Origin: Armigeres subalbatus
Taxonomy: Eukaryota; Arthropoda; Insecta; Diptera; Culicidae
Assembly: GCF_024139115.2 (NCBI RefSeq)
Contig: NC_085141.1
Span: 406,249,612-406,313,611, forward strand
Direction: 5' to 3'
Length of the DNA: 64,000 bases
Position 1 is the stretch's first letter, and every line of letters starts with the position of its first letter. Of the stretch, positions 23,083-34,948 are shown one piece after another. The notes beneath the pieces are model-generated. The model saw only the letters and a program-made list of their open reading frames with translations, searched no databases and was not told the origin of the DNA. A program made the position numbers and the translations under genes.

Positions 23083-25872
23083 CTAAGGGTACAAGGAGTT
23101 AATCGTTGCAATAGAAGATTGCAACGATTTTTGTCTAAAATTGGAAATTATTTTGTTGTACATTTGTTGCAATGTCTCAATATTAGAAATTCTATGAAGT
23201 TCATTGGTACTATACCACGGAGGCAACTTCAGAATCATTTTCAAAATTTTATTTTGAATCCTCTGGAGTGCCTTCTTTCTGGTATTGCAGCAACTAGTCC
23301 ATATTGGCACAGCATACAACATGGCAGGTCTAAAAATTTGTTTGTAAATCAAAAGTTTGTTCTTAAGACAAAGTTTTGATTTTCTGTTTATAAGTGGATA
23401 TAGGCACTTGATATATTTGTTACATTTGGCTTAAAGGCCTTCAATGTGATTTTCAAAAGTTAATTTATGGTCTAGCAGATTTCCTAAATATTTAGCTTCG
23501 CTAGACCAATTAATTGAAACCCCATTCATAGTTACAATATATCTGCTAGAAGGTTTCAAACAAGAAGCTCTCGGCTTATGTAGGCAAATTAAATGCTTAG
23601 TTGTGGAAGCATTCAGGGAGATTTTCCATTTCTGCAAGTAAGCGGAGAAAATATTCAAAATTTTTTGCAATCTACTACAAATGACACGAAGGCTTCGCCC
23701 TTTCGCGGAAAGGCCCGAGTCATCTGCAAACAAAGAATTTTGACACCCTGGTGGTAAATCAGGTAAGTCAGAAGTAAAAACGTTATACAATATGGGCCCC
23801 AGTATGCTGCCTTGGGGACACCAGCCCTTACAGGTAATCTATCAGATTTAGTATTCTGATAGTTTACCTGCAGTGAAACGATCTGATAAATAATTTTGGA
23901 TCAGTTTAATGATGTACAGAGGAAAATTAAAATTCATCAATTTTACAATCAAACCTTCATGCCAAACACTGTCAAATGCTTTCTCTATATCAAGAAGAGC
24001 AACTCCAGTCGAATATCCTTCAGATTTGTTGAGCCGAATTAAGTTCGTAACTCTTAATAACTGATGAGTGGTTGAATGCCCATGGCGAAAACCAAATTGC
24101 TCATCAGCAAAAATAGAATTGTCATTAATATGAACCATCATTCTATTTAAAATAATCTTTTCAAACAGTTTGCTTATTGAAGAAAGCAAACTGATTGGGC
24201 GATAACTAGGAGCCTCAGCTGGATTTTTCCGGCTTCAAAATTGGAACAACTTTGGCGTTTTTCCATTTATCTGGAAAGTATGCCAATTGAAAACATTTGT
24301 TAAATAAATTAACCAAAAGGATAAAGAGCTCTCAGGAAGTTTTTTGATAAGTATGTAGAAAATACCATCATCACCCGGGGCTTTCATATTTTTAAATTTT
24401 CTAGTAATAGATCTCACTTCATTCAAATTAGTTCCCAACGAAGGGTCAAAAACATTCTCTTGATTGAGAATGTCTTCGAAGCTCCGTGTAACCTGATCCT
24501 CAATTGGACTAGTGAGACCTAGACTAAAATTATGGGCACTCTCGAACTGCTGAGCAAGTTTTTGAGCCTTTTCGCCATTTGTTAATAAAATTTTATTTCC
24601 CTCTTTAAGCGCTGGAATTGGCTTTTGGGATTTTTTAAGAATTTTAGTTAATTTCCAAAAGGGTTTCGAACTGGGATCCAACTTCGAGACATTATTCTCA
24701 AAGTTGGTATTTCTCAGAATAGCGAAACGTTTTTTAATTTCATTTTGCAAATCTCGCCAAATATCTTTCAACGCGGGATCGCGAGTTCTTTGGTATTGCC
24801 TTCTTCTCACATTTTTAAGACGGATCAGTAGCTGAAGATCGTCGTCAATAATAATGGAGTTGAATTTAACTTCACATTTCGGAATTGCAATGCCTCTGGC
24901 TTCGACAATTAAATTTGTCAAAGATACGAGAGCATTATCAATATTACTTTGGTACCGAGAGGAATATCAACATCAAAATTCCTATCGATATACGTTTTAG
25001 AGAAATCCCAATCAGCTCTATGATAATTAAAAGTAGAGCTGATTGGATTATAAATGGCTTCTTGTGAGATTTCAAATGTCACAGGAAGGTGATCAGAGTC
25101 AAAGTCAGCATGAGTTACCAATTGGCCACACAGCTGACTTGAATCCGTTAAAACTAAATCAATTGTAGAAGGATTTCGACTGGAAGAAAAACAAGTTGGT
25201 CCATTGGGATATTGAATAGTATAATATCCCGCAAAACAATCTTCAAATAAAATTTTGCCGTTGGAATTGCTTTGAGCATTATTCCATGAACGGTGTTTGG
25301 CATTGAAGTCACCAATTACGAAGAATTTTGATTTGTTGCGAGTCAGAATTTGAAGATCAGCTTTCAACAAATTCTTTTGCTGCCCATTGCATTGAAAAGG
25401 CAAGTAGGCTGCAATGAAGGAAAGTTGTCCAAAATTTGTTTCAACAGAAACTCCCAAGGTTTCAAAAACTTTGGTTTCAAACGAAGAAAATAATTTATGT
25501 TTGATACGTCTATTAATGACAATGGCGACCCCACCACAGGCGCTGTCAAGACGATCATTTCTGTAGATAAAATAATTTGGATCTCTTTTAATGGAGAGTC
25601 CTGGTTTTAAATACGTTTCAGTTATAATGGCAATATGCACATTATGAACTGAAAGGAAGTTGAATAATTCATCTTCCTTACCCTTTAGAGCGGGCATTCC
25701 AATTTAGAACTTTCACACAATTATTTGGATCCATTGAAACGGAGTCCGATAACAATTTTTGTGTGTACTTTATACCAACCTGAACAGCTTCAAGTATGGT
25801 ATTTGCTTTGAACATTGCATCAATCATGTGATGCAATTGTTCAGTTAAAAAATCAAAATCGGAAGCAGTCAT
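23083..25872 (-). pseudogene. Juan-like ORF2: endonuclease and reverse transcriptase, frameshifted
   Basis: ORF2 starts at the ATG at 25872 (MTASDFDFLTEQLHHMIDAM) and ends with TAG at 23083, about 930 codons, normal for the family. Endonuclease motifs: LNWNARS, TETYLKPG, FFVIGDFNAKHRSWN, TIDLVLTD and DFDSDHLPVTFEI. RT motifs: MKAPGDDGI, YRPISLLSSISKLFEK (its head is frameshifted), EQFGFRHGHSTTH, ALLDIEKAFDSVWH and NSLFADDSGLSAKG (FADD box). The C-terminal half has PAMLYAVPIWTSC. Frame changes fall near 25685, 24940, 24270-24295, 24235, 23860 and 23810, most explained by a single missing base in a short run. An in-frame TAA sits near 23432. Confidence 0.85.
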
Positions 25873-25884
25873 GCTACCTGAATC

Positions 25885-27098
25885 CTACCTACCTGAATTA
25901 TTTTCCGTTGGGACATGGGTATAAACCTCATTTTGAGAAGAGAAATTTGGTCTACCAGCAGCGATGTTTGCATACGTAGGTACATTGGAAAAATTGAAAT
26001 TTACTGAAGTGCTTGCTACCCGTTGACGAGCGGCAAAATTTGTTTGTGAATTGTGGTGGGTATGAATTGCTCGACCGGTAACCGGTTTCGAAATTTGAGC
26101 GTTTGAAAAATTTCTACCCGTCGAATCTGGAATGCGATTGGAATTTCCGTCATCAATTTTGCACGGGAATTCAAAACTTTTGCGTGAAGGGCATTCCCAG
26201 AAATTGGATTTATGATTGCCCCACAGTTTGCGCACTTAAATTTATTGGAATCTTCTCTCACAGGACATGCGTCCTTGGCGTGAGAGGTTCCACCACAAAT
26301 CATGCATTTAGCATCCATGTGACAATGTTTGGTTCCATGACCCCACTTTTGGCACTTACGGCACTGGGTAGGGTTTTGGAAATTTCCCCCAGGCCTGCGG
26401 AAATGTTCCCATGTAACACGGACATGAGACATAATACAGGCCTTTTCCAAACTTTTTATATTATTTAGTTCACTTTTGTTAAAGAGAAATGCACCTCTGG
26501 GAAGTACCAGAATGGGATTTCTTTTTCATCTTAATTACTTGGACTGGTGAAAATCCAAGTAATTGAGAAATTTCAATTTTAATCTCATCCAGTGATTTGT
26601 CATCACTGGGGAGACCTTTCAAGACGACTTTGAACAATCGCTCAGTTTTGTCGTCGTATGTGAAGAATTTATGGCGCTTCTCAGTTAAATAGTGAAGAAG
26701 ACGTTTGCGATCGTCAAAGGATCCCGGCAAAACGCGGCAGTCACCCTTCCTAGCAATCTGAAATGAAACCTTGATCCCCTGAAGGTTACTCAAAATCTCA
26801 TTCCGGAAGCCAGAAAACTCGGCAACAGATACCACAATTGGCGGAATCCTTTGCTTTTTCGCATGAATCGAATCACCTGGGCTAGAGGTAGATTCGATTT
26901 GCTCAATTTAATCAAATCGAACTGATTGCTCAGTTCGATTGGAGAAGAATTATTTCCGATATTAGAGTTAGAAGGAATATCTGAATTCTCCAGCTTCCTT
27001 CTATTTTTTCCGCGCTTGGGCAGGACGGTCTTGAAACCTTGTTTCTTTGAAGGAAGTGGAGAATTCAGAGACTCTTCCTCTTGTTTTTGTTAATACTC
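25885..27098 (-). pseudogene. Juan-like ORF1 gag-like protein, frameshifted
   Basis: ORF1 ends 12 bp before the ORF2 start. The middle piece (26835-26479) contains FFTYDDKTERLFKVVLKGLP, resembling the PRE-C2HC region of Jockey gag proteins. It is followed by zinc knuckles CRKCQKWGHGTKHC and CMICGGTSHAKDAC (26450-26016). A third knuckle is split by a frameshift: CANCG in one frame, GNHKSNFWEC in the next. The C-terminal tail (26235-25885) is Asn/Ser-rich. The N-terminal part above 26835 reads only with further shifts. It binds element RNA to form the transposition particle. Confidence 0.75.
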
Positions 27099-27779
27099 AT
27101 TGCTGAGCGTGGAGACGTGACCTTCTAAGAGGTTTTTCCCAGAACGGTGTCCCTGCAGGATTACCACCGCTTGTCGGAATTTTACTTCCGCAAACGGGTC
27201 CAACGTAAAACGAAGGCACGGGTCCTTGCAAAGATCGTAACGGGATCAGTGGGTACAAATAGCGCTAAGAAGCACCGTTGAAATTAAAATAGCTTCCGGT
27301 AGTATTAAAAACTTCCTTCCGCAAAGAGAGAAAGAACCGCACAGCACGAAAGCACGATGCGGTGATCAGTTTTCTTTGTTTTTCGATTTGTGCTATTATG
27401 ATAGTTAGCTTATAAGGCAAACTGATTTAGCAAAATATTTAAATCCTAACTGTAAATGCTTTACCGATTTTTTGTTCTGACCCCCGAGTAAGTAATGTAT
27501 ATCTTGAAATCAAATTCTGAACATCACAAAACCACTTATGAGCATCAGCAAAGCTAATATTGCTGTGCAAATATTACGAGCATCACTTAAAAGCGGCTCT
27601 TATTTTTTTATTCACAGCTATTGTAACCCAGAACTGGGGCGTTGTCGTCTCGCTGCATAGTATTTAGTCAAATTATTTATTTAGTTAAAACGTCAGATAT
27701 TTTCAAACATTACGAAAATTTAATTTAATTTTATTGTCTTGAAATTATTTAATACTGTTTTGATTTTGTAAAAGCCTTA

Positions 27780-30460
27780 TTGTAAAATTCCTGAAATTTC
27801 TGAAAATATCGTTTAGACATTCATTTATGAATTCCTTCGAAAAATACTCCAGAAATTAGTTCGGAAATAAATCAAGAAATTTATTTGATAATTCCTCCGA
27901 AAAGTTTCTTTTAAAAAACCTTATAAGATTATTTAGAAATTAGGAATTTGGGTATTCCTTACAAAATTTCTCCAAAAATTCTTAAAGAATTTTCATTACG
28001 GATTTCTTCAGAAAATCCTTTACGCATTTCTTTCGGAAATTGCTTAAGGAATGCTTTCGGATTTTGTTCCACGAATTCCTACATTTTCCGGAGACTCCTT
28101 GAGGAATTCCTTTGGAAGTTTCTTTAGCAATTCCTGCGGAAATTTCTTAAGGAATTCCTTAAAAAATTCCATTCGTTTTTTTTTTTGAGATTTTTTTCAG
28201 ACATTTTTTGAGGATTTTTTCGGAAATTTTTCGTTTTGAAATTGTTCCGGCAATTAGGCCGATACAAATTTTTAAATTCAATTTTGTCTCCCTCCTCCTC
28301 GGATTTTTTTTGGCAAAAAATAATATTTTGAGGGGGCAACAAAATAAAATTCAGACAATTTTGAGGATTTTCGAAACATTCTTTAACAAATCCGAGAAGT
28401 ATTTTGATTTTTTTCATTTTAATATTTATTTTTTACTATCCCCTCTTGACCTTTCGGAGACCAGTAGGACAAAATGTAAATTAAATATTTGTAACGGCCT
28501 TATTTCATGAATCGCTAGAAAACATTCTTCTAGATATCCATAAGGAATCCATTCAAAATTTGCCTAAGGGATTTCTTCAGAACTTCTTCCAGCAATTCCT
28601 TTAAAACATTCTCCGGGAATTCTTTCGGAACTTACTGCATGATTTTTTTCGAAAAAGCCTTCATCTTTCCGAAAGTCTTTTAGTGTTTGTTGTTTATTTT
28701 TAGATTTTTTTTTATTTCAATAAGTAACCTCGCAAACAACTTCATATTCAATAAATTTCAAAGGTTTTCCTGGGAGATCTACTGAAAAAAAAATCTGGAG
28801 AAATCTCCGACGGAAATTTCGGAGGTTTTTCGAATATTCTTTTAAAGAAGTCCCTGGAGGAATATCCGAAGGAATTCTGGGCGTTTTTGAAGGTAAAATA
28901 CTTCCCTAAAGAATTCCTAAAGGAATTTCCAGATAAATCCATAAAGGTATTTTTGAAGGAATTCTTGGAAGAAATTACGAAAAAATTCCCAATAGAATTT
29001 CAGAGAAAATGCCTACTGGTATTTCTGATGTAATTCCTAGATTTTTTCAAGAATTCCTTTGGAATTTTTCCCAGTAATTTATTCGCAATTTCCTCCAGAG
29101 ATTCCTTTGAAGATTCGTCCAGGAATTCACTAGGAAATTGCCTCAAAAAGATCTACAAAAACTCCTCCGGAAACAAATTCCAGAAAGTACTTCGGAAATT
29201 TTTTCGGATATTCCTTAAAATTTACCTCAGGAATTACGTTAGAATTTCCTACACGTATTCTTTTGTTTAAGAAAACCATAGGAAATTTGTTGAGGTTCGT
29301 TATTTTGGAAATTCCGTTGAAAATGTCGTAGGAAATTGCTTTAGGAATTTCTTCATAAAATTCTTTAGGAATTCTTTCGTAACTCCCTTAAAAATTCTTT
29401 CGGATGTACCTTCCGAAAATCATTCGCAAATCGCTATTGAAATATCGACGGAAAATATTTTAGAATTTCTCTAAAAAATTCCTTCAGAAATTCATTTGCA
29501 GATTCCTTCGGAAATATGTTTAGTCTTTGAAAGTTTGCTTAGGAATTTCTTCGGAAATCAATATGAAGGATTATTTCAGGAATTCCTCCGGATTGTTTTA
29601 GAAAAAAAAAACGTAATTTTTTTAGGAAATTCCTCTATGGGTTCCTTAGCAAGTTCTTTTGCATCTTTTCCTGAAATTCCCATAGGAATTCTTTCAGAAC
29701 TACCTCAAGTAATTCCTTGGGAATTTCTAAGGAAGAAATTCATTTCCCTCAGTAATTTTGTCTCAAACCTAGTAGCATTTTGTTTTTATGCAGGTTTTAT
29801 AACACTCTTGAAGAGTAAATTATGGTCTTCAAGAGCGTTGTAAAACTTAAAATGTTACTTAATTATAAAATACCTACACATATCATAAGCAAGGCCTGGC
29901 AAGGCCTGCGTGCCCAAACCTTTGTTGCTTATGACGAATAAACGAGTCTACTTTTAGCAAGGAAACAAGCTAGTTCGTTTTTGTATTTCCTTGGTGTGAT
30001 TTGTGGGAAGTCCGTCGTGGGATCAATAGTGAAGTTGGCCAAGTTCGGACGAAGTATTTTTACACAGTTATTTTGAAAATTACTTCAAAAATTTTGCCAG
30101 AGATGTCTTTATAAACTCTTTTCGCTATTCCCTCTGAGAGTCCTTTTTGAACCCCTTCGAAGATTTTTTCAGCAATTTCTTCGGAAATTGTTTTAGGATT
30201 TTTTTCGGAAACTATTTCATTCCTTAATAAATTTCCAAATGAAATCCTGAAAGACTATTCTATGGTTTTACCTGTGGTTTTACTAAAGGAATTTCCCAAC
30301 GAGAGCCTTAATGGTTTTTAAAAAAATGCCTATATGAGTTTCCGCAGAATTTCTTATAGGGTTTTACAAGGGAATTTCTAATGAAACGTCAAAAAAAATC
30401 GTAGTTTCCTCCGGAAATCTCTTCAGGAACCCACCAAGAGCATTTTTTTAGTCATATTTA
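27780..30460. repeat. Degenerate GGAATTCC/GGAAATTT-rich array
   Basis: About 2.7 kb is dominated by imperfect copies of words such as TTCCTTCGGAAATTTC and GGAATTCCTT with irregular spacing near 22-26 bp. It looks like an old version of the array at 43290-45790. Breaks occur at about 28240-28500 and 29760-30060; the latter has a hairpin at about 29793-29849 and a non-repetitive stretch. Short open frames here are artefacts of the repeat. Confidence 0.7.
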
Positions 30461-30679
30461 AACTTTTAAGGAAACTATTCAATTTGGTAGGTCTTCGTGC
30501 CCCAGTCTTACTCAGCGAGAGCTCATTTTAGTTATGTTAATCATCTATTGACATTTGTGCATACAAGAACGCAAGGTGGCGAGTAAACTGTCCATTGTGG
30601 TTGTCATTAGTGGATTCCATCGTGAATGTCCTTCCAGGATCCAAGAGTCACAGCAGGTGAACGAACTGCAAATTCTCTA

Positions 30680-31166
30680 AATATACTAGATATGCAGCCG
30701 CCCAGACATTGCCTCTGTGTGTCCCTCTGTGTGCTGGCGAATAGGCCCTATAGCAGAAAGGTCAATTTGGGGTGCACGCGGTATCATCATTCTTGATACC
30801 AGTCGTGCAGAGGGAAGCAGGCGCGAAGTCAACCCTTCCCACCTTCCGAGTACATAGGGCGTGGTAAGGCCACCTGGAAAGCCGGCAACGCGCTGGCACG
30901 ATACCATGGTATTCTACTAAAAAAGCGAGTTACGATGTTCGGTGCTTCGAGGACACGCAGCTAACCTCGAGGGTGCGTTGTGCACTGGCCCCCTTTGAAG
31001 CATTACTTTCTGGTTGTACCGAAGGGACTATGGGCTTGGTGGCAATGCAAACGGTTTAGCGGGTCGGGGATGTAGTCCTGCCTCTTAACCCCGCACTTCC
31101 TGGTCAACCCAGGATGTCTGTTGAGCAGATTCCCCCTCCATTGTTTAGGAAGAAAAAAAAAAAAAA
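30680..31166 (+). mobile_element. Poly(A)-ended retrocopy, GC-rich, family unknown
   Basis: A GC-rich block of about 470 bp in AT-rich surroundings ends in a run of 15 A residues with one G just beyond. It has no long open frame. It could be the 3' UTR of a LINE 5'-truncated on insertion. No target duplication was certain. Confidence 0.5.
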
Positions 31167-31169
31167 GAC

Positions 31170-31935
31170 ATTGCCCAATTGTATATGTATGTAACTCAAA
31201 GAATAGTAGTTAAAAAATTTCTGAAATTTAGATATATTGAGAAGTAAATCGACTGGACTTTATCAAAATCCTGAATTAGGAAAGCTTATGGAAAAAATAT
31301 TAACAAATTAGTCCTATGACACCGAAGTCTAATTCTCAATATTGCTCAAGGATTACGAATAGTGAAGCAGAATTCGTTGTTAAATTTTGATTCATCAAAG
31401 TCAAAGAATGATAAAATAGAATTTAAATAACATTTTGAGGTAATTTATAAGTGTCGCTGGTAATTTACTATGGAATGTGCTGTTTGATGATCGATCGAAT
31501 ATTACATTTTTAATCTACTGAAGTCGATTTTTATACGAGCGATTCGTACCGTGTGAATCAAAACTGTGTGAATTGAAAAATCCGCGTTTAAATTGATTTT
31601 TTAGCCACTGTTTTTTTCATCCACGCCGGTTCACGCCGCCGCCGATTATATGACCGGCGCACAGGTCTACCCCATACCCCCCCGGAAATTTGGTTCGGTC
31701 AAAGTAAAATCGGAACGTCTGGACACACATCACAAATAAAAATTTCCATGCTTCTTGGATTTATCTAATTCTTATTGGGATTTATGACAGCAATCACCAA
31801 GCTAATTGCTCAGTTTTATTGGCGCTCTTATTGCTATCAATAAAGCTTTCATAAATATGTTGAAAAAAGCTTCAAACGTCAAATGCCAATTGACCATCAC
31901 CCAACCAGCGGATGGCAGATTTTAATACAGTTCTG
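31170..31935. other. Right subterminal region of the hAT-like segment and flank
   Basis: AT-rich to about 31600, then GCCG-rich to the TIR end at 31669. Beyond 31678 no gene is seen. Confidence 0.4.
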
Positions 31936-31939
31936 CATC

Positions 31940-32100
31940 AGAACCTTACAGAAACTGTATAATAATTGGGCATATACAATTTCGGAAGATTTTAATACAA
32001 TTATTGTATTGAAATAAATAATACAGATTTGTATTATTTTAATACAATATTTGTATAAAAAGCTTACAGAATTGTATATGCCCAGATTTTATACAATAAT
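31940..32100. mobile_element. Hairpin MITE, about 160 bp
   Basis: Inverted arms around GGGCATATACAATTT and AATTGTATATGCCC enclose several AATACAAT words; the outer parts (CTGTATAATAATTG / ATACAATAATTG) are also related. No clear duplication is seen. Confidence 0.5.
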
Positions 32101-32829
32101 TGTCAGATTTGTTTTTTGGGTGTATGAATAGATCTATGGTTGTGTTGAAGAGCGTAATAAATCAAATTTTCTACGATCGAATAAAGCTTCAATTTTTGGT
32201 CATAATGAGGTCAAATGAATTACCCCCATAAGAATATTTGCATTGCGAAGAATTTATGATGGTGTTTAATAAAAGCAAAATTTTTCTGATCAAATTCCAT
32301 GATGTCCATATTGAAAATGGATAAGCATTTCGCAGTCAGTGAAATATATCACTGAATTTCATGATTTAACGACATTTTCAACGTGTATCATACTTTTTCT
32401 TATGAATAATTCTATTTAATAATAATTTGGGCAAAAGTACTAATCGATTTAGTGGACATCCTAGACGTTGTGGTAATAAATATTTTCGTTTTATTTCTCT
32501 GAAACACGTTATATTGCCGGCGCGTGGTGTTCAACCTTTTTTTCGCCAGCTTTGCCCATAAAATCGGACGCGCACTCCTTTTCAATGGTACTAAATCGAA
32601 AAATCAACCTGAAAAAAATATTATTTTGTTGTGATCATCATAATTTTCATCAGCAATCCATTTTGTTATTATTTTCTGCAAAGTTTTGTTTCTCTTTTTT
32701 CAAAGCAACATTTTGACAGCTGCCGCAGCCAAATTCCCTTTTATGCGGGTGGTTTAAAAAGGGTTTCTTAATGCTCTTATAATAGGTTTATAGTGGTTAT
32801 CTGGAGAGGGCCACTTGGCAATATCTTAC

Positions 32830-32949
32830 GTCGAGTCAAGTACAAGACACTGAAGACGGCCTTACTGTTGAGGTCGAAATACGTATCTGTCAAGATACAA
32901 TTAAGTGGTGGAATTCAATGGGATTGTTCAAACTCGTCTTATGACAGGT
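32830..32949 (+). repeat. Dispersed repeat arm, second copy
   Basis: Close match to the right arm of the 50688-50937 palindrome: GTCGAGTCAAGTAC, GAGGTCGAAATACGTATCTG, AAGTGGTGGAATT and CTCGTCTTATGACA. Only one arm is present here. Confidence 0.75.
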
Positions 32950-33787
32950 GAATATCTTACACTTATAGTGGTCATCATAAGGTTGCCGTGTATTAATCGG
33001 TTTTATTGTTAGATCTTATAAATTGTTCTTGAAAACCATTCTTAGAGCGGAATAAAACTTGAAATGTTACTTAGGATGATCCCCGGGGACACATGTTCCC
33101 CCTGTTTTCTCGAAAACTAATCACATTTTTATACCACTGATAGGTGCAAACGGATCCGTTAGATAGATTCTTCTGAGTAACATTTGATATTAGTTACTTT
33201 ATGTATATGGGTTTTCGAGAGGTTTTATAATTTAAGCATTCTCAATCCTTTTTTTCTTCAAAGGGGAAAAGTTTAATAACTTTGAACATATCCAACCAAA
33301 TCCTGCTAAATTTTTACTGGACAAAGTTTTATTATTTTAGAATTGAATAAATTCATTCAATTAAGTATTGCTTATTTTCCATTGAATACAAAAAACAAAA
33401 CAAGATAAATACTCAACATGGACACACTTGATCCCCCACAGTTTGGACACACTTGATCCCGATATTGCATATATTAAGGCGTTTGTTGTATACCATCGCA
33501 TATTATTGTATTGTATGTAACTAATTAATCTGTTAAAATTCTTTTCTAGTTAAAAAGTAAAATAAATTCAATTTCTCTTTAATTTTGTCAATCAGGCGAT
33601 ATACGCGCAATTTGAATTTCTCAATAGCCTTATTTCATTAACCAGAACAAAGTGTAGTTGAACATATTTAGTTTTGATTAGTTTTATTAAATGCACTAGC
33701 TTTATGTACCCTGCCTTGCTCGGAATTGCCAGTTTGGTTCGCGGTTTTTTTCACAATCGGAAAATGGTAAAACCAATTGGTCAACAG
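32950..33787. other. No recognised gene; short repeats only
   Basis: GGACACACTTGATCCC occurs twice at about 33420-33462. A block near 33010-33065 (TTGAAATGTTACTTA end) is related to 29810-29855, suggesting another dispersed element. There is no coding. Confidence 0.4.
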
Positions 33788-33910
33788 CAGTGGCGGACAT
33801 AACCCCCTCCCAGAGACAACATTTTTAGGAGGAATTTTTTTTTTCTATAAAAAATAATGTTCAGAAACCCCCCCCCCCCCCCCCCGACCAATTTTCTGGC
33901 TACGCCACTG
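33788..33910. mobile_element. 123-bp hAT-type MITE with exact 8-bp duplication
   Basis: Ends CAGTGGCG and CGCCACTG, with GTCAACAG directly outside both ends (33780-33787 and 33911-33918). It contains a run of 18 C residues at 33868-33885, likely replication-unstable. Confidence 0.85.
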
Positions 33911-33999
33911 GTCAACAGGGTGATTGTGTTTACTTATTGATGCTTCATCATTTGATTGAAAGAAGACTTTTGGAAACATTGACTGATTTTGAGGGGATC

Positions 34000-34290
34000 G
34001 TAGGTTTGAATAGCCTTATTCCTCGCCTTATTCCGAGCAAACGTTTATTTCTAAAGAAGGAAAAATATGCAACGATGCCTTACTCCGGGCAAACGCAAAT
34101 TTTAAAAGAAGGGATCACACCCACCATTACATTATTCCGGGCAAATGCCTACTTTTAAAGAAACAATCACATCCACCATCCAGAAGGAAACACATTATTC
34201 ATTGCTTTTCACTGGGCAAACCATGATTCCGATGAAGGGTAACAATTATCATTGCTTTATACCCAGCAAATGCATACTTTCTATAAAAGA
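34000..34290 (+). repeat. Degenerate copies of the 53-bp satellite
   Basis: Five or so units with CGCCTTATTCCGAGCAAACG and TTTTAAAGAAGG words, matching the array at 58735-59455 in order and spacing but more diverged. Confidence 0.65.
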
Positions 34291-34948
34291 TTTGTCGGAT
34301 GCTGTTCATAATTATCCGAAATGACCTTCATGTCGAATGACCTTAGACCAAATGGTGTTATGTTAATTCATTCAGAGATATGGGCAATTTGTTTTCGGAG
34401 CATTGTAAATAAGTGGGATTTTAAATTAAGTCGTTTGCTAAACAATACCCAACCCCAATAACCCCCCGCATTCCAAAAGTCTCTCCCAGACTCTCTATAA
34501 TAGTTACCTTTGGGTAGAGAATACGTGTTTACAAATTTAGTTTGAATTTACCCATGCGATAAAAAAGGTATAATAAACTGTTTGTTTAATAGGCCATCTG
34601 CGAGTTGTTGGGCTTGCCTAGGATGTGGTGGGGTTTGACAGTTGGCCCTGTTAAATTCATATAAAAAGCTGTATGTATCCGCAAGTAGGCCCCACCAAAG
34701 CGACCGTGTGCCGCTCTAAACGCACAAGCCCAAGTCCTGGTGTTAGGTGGGACGCTAAACATCCCTGACACGACGCCCCTCCGACGAGACAGGAGGTTTG
34801 CGCAAGCCCAATAAGCCGCCTGGAAAACCAATAATTACGAACAATATAAGAGATAATACGACTCGATATAATCGCCAAAGACCTAGGCGACGAATAAAGG
34901 ATCACGATTGAAACATGCAAGTCGCTAGGTTTCGCAGGTTGCGACAGG

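Larger units (their letters stand above)
22863..27380 (-). mobile_element. Jockey-clade (Juan-like) non-LTR retrotransposon
   Basis: Near full-length LINE on the minus strand. A GC-richer leader (about 27100-27380) precedes ORF1 with zinc knuckles; ORF2 has endonuclease and RT; a short 3' UTR (22863-23082) ends in a T-rich run on the plus strand, i.e. an A-rich tail. The motif HSTTHQLLRVTNLI and ALLDIEKAFDSVWHEGLIVK are characteristic of Juan/Jockey elements as I remember them. Multiple one-base frameshifts break both ORFs. It lies inside the hAT-like segment, so it is younger than that element's insertion. Confidence 0.85.
22279..31669. mobile_element. 9.4-kb hAT-like segment with perfect TIRs and 8-bp duplication
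   Basis: TAGACCTGTGCGCCG begins at 22279 and its exact reverse complement ends at 31669. CCCCATAC lies directly outside both ends (22271-22278 and 31670-31677). An 8-bp duplication and this type of terminus fit the hAT superfamily. Subterminal regions on both sides are rich in GCCGCCG-type words. Inside lie a Juan-like LINE, a degenerate GGAATTTC array and a poly(A)-ended retrocopy. I see no transposase in the remaining sequence, so the original element may have been non-autonomous or has lost its gene. Confidence 0.65.

Noticed and set aside
27780..30460. Possible CRISPR-like array of spaced short repeats
   Set aside because: Spacing is irregular, spacers are as repetitive as the repeats, and the context is a eukaryotic genome.
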